From contig DAINOJ010000015.1 of NCBI GenBank assembly GCA_036744005.1, positions 1-57,671 on the forward strand: a stretch of DNA of 57,671 nucleotides, in the 5' to 3' direction. This document shows, piece by piece, positions 52,197-57,671 of the stretch; within the stretch, counting starts at the first letter, position 1, and every line of letters starts with the position of its first letter. This DNA comes from CALCNS01 sp937897315. GTDB taxonomy: Bacteria > Bacillota > JAAYKD01. A model generated the notes under the pieces. That model worked only from the letters and a program-made list of their open reading frames with translations. It made no database searches and had not been told where the DNA came from. Made by a program: the position numbers and the translations under genes.

Positions 52197-53420
52197 TTAT
52201 ATTTGTTGTGCGCTTCTGGTTCGTTGCTTCTTGACTTTCTTTCGGTGATTGCGTTGAGCTGTCGCATTTCTGCAGTTAGGATTACAGTATATTTTCCGTG
52301 TGTTTGTGGTCTTCACAAGAAATCTATTATTACAAGCAGGGTTTGCACATTTACGATACACTTCGGAGCCCGGTTTCAAATAAAAAACCGAGAAATAAAG
52401 TGCTGAAAGTAAATTAGGAACTTTCCAAGTTGGACCCATTTGCTGGACACTGTATCTCGGTGTAATGCCTAAAAGATTATAATTAATTTCTTCGCCAACT
52501 ACTATTTTTGCTACAGATAGAAGCGCCTTTTTCAGAGTAATATCAAAATTTGAATGCTTTGGGCTTTCATCATAATAAGATACACCACTTGAATAGTCGG
52601 CTACACAAACTACTCCTATGTTTTTCATGTAGTGAAACAGGAAATCAACAATGATTCGTTGATTTCGCGGTAACGAGCTGCCATTACGATAGAGATATAC
52701 TAGATTTTTATATCGTGCATCTAATATTCCACAATATCTTTGGTTGGTTAGCTCTCCGGCAACAATATCATTATACTCATCGATATTTAGCTCAAACGTT
52801 TTAAATATGGTGTCCTTAATCGAATATGTGTCTTTTATGAATGCTTCCTTTTGCCCGTCAATTTCTGGCAAAGAGGAAGCTTTTTCCATTGCTAACAAAA
52901 ATCCATGCTTACACGTTGAGTATGCATTTTTTAATGTAGAAGTTTTAATTGATGTTGGTTCTGATAAAAGCAAGTAAAGGGTCAAACGAAGGATTTGTTC
53001 ATAATCAGGGTTAGGGTTTTCAAGATCGCTCAATAAAAACACAGTTGCTTTTATATGGTTCAAGACGGTAAGCATATCCTGCATGTCAATGGCCTCAAAT
53101 GATTCGCTACTAACCTTCAGCAAGAAACCGTTATCTTCAAAGAAATGAAGCACTTCATCAATGCGATTATCTGGAATAGAAGACAACATAGAGAGCAGAT
53201 TTTCTTCTTTAATTGAGCCCGTCATAGTTGTTCGGCAAAGTCCTGTGGTTCCACCATAAGCAAAATAAACCTTTTCGTCCTTTCGTGATTGTATTTTCAG
53301 TGTATGTTTAACAATGCCGGGTTCGATATTTATAGTGTCAATTCCGCATATACAAGGTTCGTTCTCATAAGAAAAAAAGTCATTATCAAATATTAGTCTG
53401 TTGCCTTGATTCTCTATCAT
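52197..53420 (-). CDS. CGNR zinc-finger protein of unknown function
   Basis: 407 residues. Most of it matches nothing I recognise. The C-terminal 50 residues hold a zinc ribbon CANPACNNRFLV...IYCNPNCRNATAQRNHR of the CGNR type, likely nucleic-acid binding, then a basic tail. A Cys pair (CICG) is near the N-terminus. It is AT-rich like the restriction block and may be a regulator or an accessory defence protein. Confidence 0.72.
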   Translation of the reverse strand: MIENQGNRLIFDNDFFSYENEPCICGIDTINIEPGIVKHTLKIQSRKDEKVYFAYGGTTGLCRTTMTGSIKEENLLSMLSSIPDNRIDEVLHFFEDNGFLLKVSSESFEAIDMQDMLTVLNHIKATVFLLSDLENPNPDYEQILRLTLYLLLSEPTSIKTSTLKNAYSTCKHGFLLAMEKASSLPEIDGQKEAFIKDTYSIKDTIFKTFELNIDEYNDIVAGELTNQRYCGILDARYKNLVYLYRNGSSLPRNQRIIVDFLFHYMKNIGVVCVADYSSGVSYYDESPKHSNFDITLKKALLSVAKIVVGEEINYNLLGITPRYSVQQMGPTWKVPNLLSALYFSVFYLKPGSEVYRKCANPACNNRFLVKTTNTRKIYCNPNCRNATAQRNHRKKVKKQRTRSAQQI

Positions 53421-53639
53421 TTTTTCCTGCCTTTCAATGCCTATTTATCAATTCTTATTTGGAAGCAAATCATCGTAAGTAATAACGTAATTGTATAAAC
53501 CATTATATCACGTAATAATAAGTATTACAATAAGCTGTTATTCAAAATAATAGTAAATAGTAATTGATTATATCATAAATTTACTTACTAATAATTTCCG
53601 GGTATCATTGAATTGTAAAAAGCAATCGCGAGTGCTTGT

Positions 53640-54121
53640 ACAACAGCGTTTCCGCTTCCTGATGAGGCTTTGCCGGAAGCGAATCTAAAGAAAACTGGTG
53701 ATTAAATGACAGAAACTTAGAAAGAAAAGTGGCTAATCAACATGGAGAACAGGGCGGTAGCGGTTACATAGCATTATAGAAGTGAAGTAATCGAGTCGGT
53801 CTTCCGATATTACAACTCTCACGGGTTGTGCGTACTAAGCTCAACTTCTACAGCGTCGTATTTGGAGACGTAGAACTCATCATTAACGATAACTAACAAA
53901 ATCGTCTAGACAAGACGTAAAAAGGTCTGCCTGAGCACTGGCTCATCTCTGTGGCCACAGAGATGCGTTCGTAGTCTTTGTGACGGCGGAATAAAAGAAT
54001 AGAGTGCCAGCTACGAACGGCTGGTCACCGATGTGAAGCGGAGAAATCTGCATGAGGTGACCATCTATGAAATTTAGATCTGGCAGTTATGCTGGTTATC
54101 TCCGCTTCGGCTTAATCGCCG
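53640..54121 (+). ncRNA. Candidate large structured RNA in the integrated element
   Basis: A 0.7 kb stretch (53421-54136) without genes. From 53650 on it is crowded with inverted repeats: CGCTTCC/GGAAGCG (53653-53681), ACAAC/GTTGT (53812-53829), TTCTAC..CGTC/GACGTAGAA (53846-53875), GAGC/GCTC (53933-53944), CATCTCTGTGGCCACAGAGATG palindrome (53944-53965), CGTTCGTAG/CTACGAACG (53966-54019), GAAGCGGAGA/TCTCCGCTTC (54035-54108), and GGTCACC/GGTGACC (54023-54062), which crosses the previous pair. No reading frame is supported. The strand is assumed from the flanking plus-strand genes. Confidence 0.45.
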
Positions 54122-54136
54122 GAGGGAGAAAATCTA

Positions 54137-54673
54137 ATGCAAACCCAAGATAATTATGAAAAGCAACGCAAAATCTACATCCGTAGCACAAAAACGTGGG
54201 TGCCCGTAACAGAAGAAGTATACCTCGAATACTACCGTCCCATTTGGCGCTTACAGAAGGCTGCACAAAAAGCCCGTCAGTGCAAATGCCCAAAGAACAT
54301 GCTCTGGATCTGCGATGGTGATTGCGGCCTGTGCGAATACCAAAGAACCGGAAACAAACTCTCTCTTGATGCTCCAATTGTAAATGCAAACGGGGAAGAG
54401 TTCGGCCTTTTGGATACTCTTGAGAATCCGAACAGCAGTTTCGCCGATGTCCTAATGGATAGGATTATGCTTGGGCAGCTTCTCGACGAGTTAGCGGAAT
54501 GTGACCCCGAAGGCAAACGCATCTGTGAGCTCATCATGGAGGGGAGCTCCAAGACTGAAATCGCAAATACCCTTCAGAGCGAGTTCGGCGGTAACTGGTA
54601 TAAATCTAAAGCCGTTTACCGCGAAAAGCAGGTGCTCGGTTGGCTACGAAAACGCTTGAAAGGTCTCAAGTAA
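54137..54673 (+). CDS. Phage-type sigma-like protein
   Basis: 178 residues. Starts QRKIYIRSTKTWVPVTEEVYLEYYRPIWR, has a Cys cluster (CKCP...CDGDCGLCEY) and a C-terminal helix-turn-helix-like part (IMEGSSKTEIANTL...KSKAVYREKQVLGWLRKRL), the pattern of sigma-70-like proteins found in clostridial phages and conjugative elements. First gene of the plus-strand replication module; GGAGGG lies about ten bases upstream. Confidence 0.75.
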   Translation: MQTQDNYEKQRKIYIRSTKTWVPVTEEVYLEYYRPIWRLQKAAQKARQCKCPKNMLWICDGDCGLCEYQRTGNKLSLDAPIVNANGEEFGLLDTLENPNSSFADVLMDRIMLGQLLDELAECDPEGKRICELIMEGSSKTEIANTLQSEFGGNWYKSKAVYREKQVLGWLRKRLKGLK

Positions 54674-54803
54674 ATAGCTCGGTTGCCCTCTGTCACAAAA
54701 AAGTGGCGGAGGGCAAAACTTTTTTGTACGATGGGTTCCTTTTTTTCCAGTTGGTAGTGAGGACAGGAGTTAACGATAAGTCCTTAGATTGGAGGAAGCC
54801 CGA
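54674..54803 (+). other. Short gap with terminator-like hairpin
   Basis: TTGCCCTCTGTCACAAAAAAGTGG and CGGAGGGCAA around 54682-54717 form a stem (TTGCCCTC/GAGGGCAA), followed by AACTTTTTTG. It probably ends the sigma-like transcript. Confidence 0.6.
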
Positions 54804-55022
54804 ATGAATGTGAAAAGACAAGTATCCGGCACAGATGAGGAATTGATAGACCTCTTAACAGCAATTTCCTTCGTGTCAAAGCGACTGGCGAGAAACCTTA
54901 CGAACCTCGCCGTACAAAGTAAATCTAAGGAAGGAGAGAAAACCAATGAGCAAAATGAGCGAGATAGATTCGGCCATCGAAGAGCTGCGCAAGTGCGCTG
55001 CTGTTATCATCGACGCGGCTAA
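54804..55022 (+). CDS. Small conserved phage-type protein
   Basis: 72 residues, charged and helical: EELIDLLTAISFVSKRLARNL then a Lys/Glu-rich end. It precedes DUF2800/DUF2815 genes in related elements as far as I recall; no function is known. GGAGGAAG before the ATG at 54804. The end overlaps the next frame. Confidence 0.6.
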   Translation: MNVKRQVSGTDEELIDLLTAISFVSKRLARNLTNLAVQSKSKEGEKTNEQNERDRFGHRRAAQVRCCYHRRG

Positions 55023-55260
55023 TCGGCTGGCGGAGCAGTTTAGCAGCAATGAAGTACCAGACTCACCCACACCTTTGAAAGAACCACTTCTCACCCTGGA
55101 AGCGGTCAGAGCTGTCTTAGCGAATAAGTCCCGTGCGGGCCATACCGCTCAAATTCGCACTCTACTCCAAAAGTACGGTGCTGAAAAGCTGTCGGCCGTT
55201 GACCCGGCAAACTACAAAGCACTGCTTGCAGATGCGGAGGGACTGAAAGATGCCAACTAA
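54946..55260 (+). CDS. Small phage-type protein with N-terminal coiled coil
   Basis: 104 residues. Helical N-terminus, Pro-rich linker, then TLEAVRAVLANKSRAGHTAQIRTLLQKYG, which looks like a small folded helical domain. GGAAGGAGAG precedes the ATG. It overlaps the next gene by 11 bases. Function not recognised. Confidence 0.7.
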   Translation: MSKMSEIDSAIEELRKCAAVIIDAANRLAEQFSSNEVPDSPTPLKEPLLTLEAVRAVLANKSRAGHTAQIRTLLQKYGAEKLSAVDPANYKALLADAEGLKDAN

Positions 55261-56389
55261 TGGACATGCACTTCTTTCGGCATCCAGCTCAGACCGTTGG
55301 CTTCATTGCCCTCCCAGCGCTCGACTTTGTGAGAACTATGAAGATAAAGGCTCGGATTATGCTGCAGAGGGTACCGACGCTCACGAGCTTTGTGAATTTA
55401 TGCTCCGCAAAGCACTTGGCATGGAAGCGACCGACCCAACCGAAAACCTCACCTGGTTCAACGAAGAAATGTTGGACTGTGCCAATAACTATGCCACCTA
55501 TGTTCTCGAACAAGTAGAAGCTGCAAAACAAACCTGCGCTGACCCCGTCGTCTTAGTTGAGCAGCGCGTAGACTTTTCCCGTTGGGTGGAGTCAGGCTTC
55601 GGAACCGCTGACTGTATCATCATCGCAGATGGGACCTTGCAGATTATTGACTACAAGTATGGTCGGGGCGTGCTCGTAAGCGCCGAAGAAAACCCGCAGA
55701 TGCAGTGTTATGCACTTGGAGCACTGTCAATGTTCGATGGCATCTACGACATCGACTCGGTGCGCATGACCATCTACCAGGTTCGCCGCGACAATGTCAG
55801 CACCTACGAACTCTCAAAGGACGAACTCTACCGTTGGGCGGATGAATTACTCAAACCCACTGCCGACCTTGCCTTTGCCGGCGATGGTAACTTTCTCTGC
55901 GGTGAATGGTGTGGCTTTTGTAAGGCGAAGCACGACTGTCGCGCTAGAGCCGACGCCAACATGCAGCTTGCCCGCTATGACTTCAAGCGGCCTCCTTTAC
56001 TGACAGATGAGGAGGTTGAAGAGATTCTTTCGAAGGTCGAGGACCTCGTCGCATGGGCAGAGGACATCAAGAACTACGCACTACAACAAGCGATCCGCGG
56101 TAAGGAATGGAACGGTTGGAAACTGGTCGAAGGTCGCTCCAACCGTAAATACACAAACGAAGTAGCGGTCGCCGGTGCTGTCACCAACGCTGGCTTTGAC
56201 CCTTACGAGCGCAAGGTGCTGGGAGTCACCGCCATGCAGCAGCTACTCGGCAAATCCCGCTTTGATGAACTCCTCGCAACCTATATCGAAAAACCGCAGG
56301 GTAAACCCACGCTCGTCCCGGAGAGCGATAAACGACCGGCAATGAACACAGCCAAAAATGATTTTATGGAGGTAAATGAAGATGAATAA
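55250..56389 (+). CDS. DUF2800 protein, RecB/Cas4-like nuclease
   Basis: 379 residues. GHALLSASSSDRWLHCPPS at the N-terminus, the PD-(D/E)xK core with GTADCIIIADGTLQIIDYKYG, and a Cys cluster (CGEWCGFCKAKHDC) with the upstream Cys, which together resemble the iron-sulfur nuclease layout of Cas4/AddB. DUF2800 is a standard gene in the replication modules of Firmicutes phages. Overlaps both neighbours. Confidence 0.86.
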   Translation: MPTNGHALLSASSSDRWLHCPPSARLCENYEDKGSDYAAEGTDAHELCEFMLRKALGMEATDPTENLTWFNEEMLDCANNYATYVLEQVEAAKQTCADPVVLVEQRVDFSRWVESGFGTADCIIIADGTLQIIDYKYGRGVLVSAEENPQMQCYALGALSMFDGIYDIDSVRMTIYQVRRDNVSTYELSKDELYRWADELLKPTADLAFAGDGNFLCGEWCGFCKAKHDCRARADANMQLARYDFKRPPLLTDEEVEEILSKVEDLVAWAEDIKNYALQQAIRGKEWNGWKLVEGRSNRKYTNEVAVAGAVTNAGFDPYERKVLGVTAMQQLLGKSRFDELLATYIEKPQGKPTLVPESDKRPAMNTAKNDFMEVNEDE

Positions 56390-56957
56390 CAACGCAAACA
56401 AGGTAAACAATCCTATGAAGGTGATTACGGGTCCTGACACCCGCTGGTCTTATGCCAATATCTGGGAAGCAAAGTCCATCAACGGCGGCACTCCAAAATA
56501 CTCGGTCAGTCTTATCATACCGAAGTCCGATACCAAGACCGTTGCGAAGATTAAGGCAGCAATTGAAGCTGCCTACCATGAAGGGCAATCCAAGCTCAAA
56601 GGCAACGGCAAGTCCGTACCTCCGCTAGCTCTACTCAAGACTCCGCTTCGTGACGGTGACTCCGAACGCCCCGACGACGAAGCATATGCGAATAGCTACT
56701 TTATCAACGCTAACTCCGCAACAGCTCCCGGCATCGTGGATGCAGACCGCAATCCTATCCTGACTCGCTCCGAGGTGTATTCCGGAGTGTATGGCAAAGC
56801 CAGCATCAGCTTTTATGCCTTTAACAGCAATGGGAACAAAGGCATCGCCTGTGGTCTGAATAACCTGCAGAAGATACGTGACGGTGAGCCACTCGGTGGT
56901 AAGGTAAGTGCCGAGAACGACTTCGTCACTGACGAAGATGAATACTTCCTTGTTTAA
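56382..56957 (+). CDS. DUF2815 protein, ssDNA-binding-like
   Basis: 191 residues, opening KVITGPDTRWSYANIWEAK, with YSVSLIIPKSD and a strongly acidic C-terminus (DFVTDEDEYFLV) as in single-strand DNA-binding proteins. Part of the phage replication module between DUF2800 and the polymerase. ATG at 56382 is preferred to 56376 because GGAGG lies too close to the latter. Confidence 0.85.
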   Translation: MNNNANKVNNPMKVITGPDTRWSYANIWEAKSINGGTPKYSVSLIIPKSDTKTVAKIKAAIEAAYHEGQSKLKGNGKSVPPLALLKTPLRDGDSERPDDEAYANSYFINANSATAPGIVDADRNPILTRSEVYSGVYGKASISFYAFNSNGNKGIACGLNNLQKIRDGEPLGGKVSAENDFVTDEDEYFLV

Positions 56958-56968
56958 GAAGAATCCAA

Positions 56969-56997
56969 AGGGTGGTGGGCTTCGTGCCAACCACCCT
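56969..56997 (+). other. Hairpin between DUF2815 and polymerase genes
   Basis: AGGGTGGT pairs with ACCACCCT; no T run, so an mRNA structure rather than a clear terminator. Confidence 0.5.
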
Positions 56998-57022
56998 ATA
57001 TGGGTTTAGTGAAGGACAGCTT

Positions 57023-57671
57023 ATGAAAAAAGAGATATCAAAAATCAAGACCCTAAGTTGTGATATTGAAACTTTTTCCAGTATCAACCTCGCCAAATCG
57101 GGTGTGTACCGCTATATTGAGTCTCCGGATTTCGAGATTCTACTATTCAGCTACAGCATGGACGGAGGAGAAGTCCAGGTTGTGGATCTTGCCTGCGGTG
57201 AGAAAATCCCTGCCGATGTAATTGCCACGCTCACAGATGAAACTGTGACAAAGTGGGCTTTCAACGTTAGCTTCGAAAGAGCATGCCTCTCGCGTTTTAT
57301 TGGGCTCCCTACCGGCCAATACATCAACCCTACCTCGTGGAAATGCTCCATGATCTGGGCAGCAACGATGGGGTTACCACTATCCTTGGTAGGCGTTGGT
57401 GCGGTGCTCAAGCTGGATAAGCAGAAGCTCACTGAAGGAAAAGATCTCATTAAATACTTCTGTCAACCTTGTGCACCAACAAAAGCTAACGGTGAACGAA
57501 CCCGGAACCAGCCGTACCACGCACCCGATAAATGGTTGGCGTTTAAACAATATAACATCCGCGATGTGGAAGCAGAAATGGAGATTCAAGCGAGGCTTGC
57601 CAAATTTCCAGTGCCGGAGTCCATTTGGGACGAATATCACCTCGACCAAGAGATAAACGACCGAGGTGTTG
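57023..57671 (+). CDS. Family A DNA polymerase, N-terminal part (cut by window end)
   Basis: Open frame of 216 codons from the ATG at 57023 to the last base, no stop. The 3'-5' exonuclease motifs are visible: LSCDIETFSS (exo I), WAFNVSFERACL (exo II region) and YNIRDVEAEM (exo III). The polymerase domain must lie beyond the window. Typical phage replication polymerase that follows DUF2800 and DUF2815. Confidence 0.88.
   Translation, partial: MKKEISKIKTLSCDIETFSSINLAKSGVYRYIESPDFEILLFSYSMDGGEVQVVDLACGEKIPADVIATLTDETVTKWAFNVSFERACLSRFIGLPTGQYINPTSWKCSMIWAATMGLPLSLVGVGAVLKLDKQKLTEGKDLIKYFCQPCAPTKANGERTRNQPYHAPDKWLAFKQYNIRDVEAEMEIQARLAKFPVPESIWDEYHLDQEINDRGV

Overview
The window comes from a low-to-mid GC Firmicute, most likely a member of the Clostridia. 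Evidence for this: an S-layer-homology surface protein, a T-box leader in front of ileS, a fab operon using FabK instead of FabI, an AgrB/AgrD pair, a LytTR-DUF3021-ABC operon, Shine-Dalgarno sites close to AGGAGG, and repeated TTG starts (rsgA, the ECF sigma factor, fabH, DUF5317, DUF3021). I cannot fix the genus from the sequence alone.

Layout. 1-3.3 kb: the 3' part of a large repeat-rich SLH surface protein. 3.3-8.2 kb: ftsH, then a methyltransferase-AcpS fusion followed by alr. 8.3-11.2 kb: a three-gene amide/peptide hydrolase operon (class I amidotransferase-like hydrolase, P1 peptidase, asparaginase II family). 11.3-17.5 kb: gltX, T-box-controlled ileS, pepA. 17.6-21.4 kb: GNAT protein, rsgA with a long structured leader or small RNA, a zinc-ribbon protein, and an ECF sigma/anti-sigma pair. 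21.5-27.0 kb: a complete FAS II elongation operon (fabH-acpP-fabK-fabD-fabG-fabF-fabZ). 27.2-32.6 kb: alpha/beta hydrolase, GrpB-like protein, tRNA genes surrounding tadA, a DUF1508 protein, ktrB-ktrA and a further tRNA-Ser. 32.7-37.5 kb: DUF554, a REC-PAS protein, a metallo-beta-lactamase-fold hydrolase, a barnase/barstar pair and a HerA-like ATPase. 37.5-41.1 kb: an apparent operon of DUF5317, a small membrane protein, agrB, agrD and a membrane GGDEF/HD-GYP protein. 41.4-44.8 kb: LytTR regulator, DUF3021 and an ABC-2 exporter. 45.0-45.4 kb: ssrA (tmRNA).

Right after ssrA the character changes. From about 45.4 kb to the end the window looks like an integrated element. It begins with a gene-free 0.7 kb stretch, then an AT-rich minus-strand restriction-modification block (LlaJI-like nuclease, McrB-like GTPase/ATPase, an unknown protein and two different SPPY-type DNA methyltransferases), an excisionase-like HTH protein and a CGNR zinc-finger protein. 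A 0.7 kb stretch dense in inverted repeats follows, and then a plus-strand phage-type replication module (sigma-like protein, two small proteins, DUF2800 nuclease, DUF2815 protein, family A DNA polymerase cut by the window end). The far end of the element is outside the window.

Best candidates for something new: (1) the agrBD genes placed with a membrane c-di-GMP enzyme instead of an AgrC/AgrA pair, behind a promoter whose spacer carries a dyad; (2) the two-methyltransferase plus McrB/LlaJI-like defence block next to ssrA; (3) two unassigned structured RNA candidates, one upstream of rsgA with its own promoter and terminator, and one at about 53.6-54.1 kb in the element; (4) tadA reading into a tRNA-Ser gene; (5) the methyltransferase-AcpS fusion; (6) a barnase with a lipoprotein signal.
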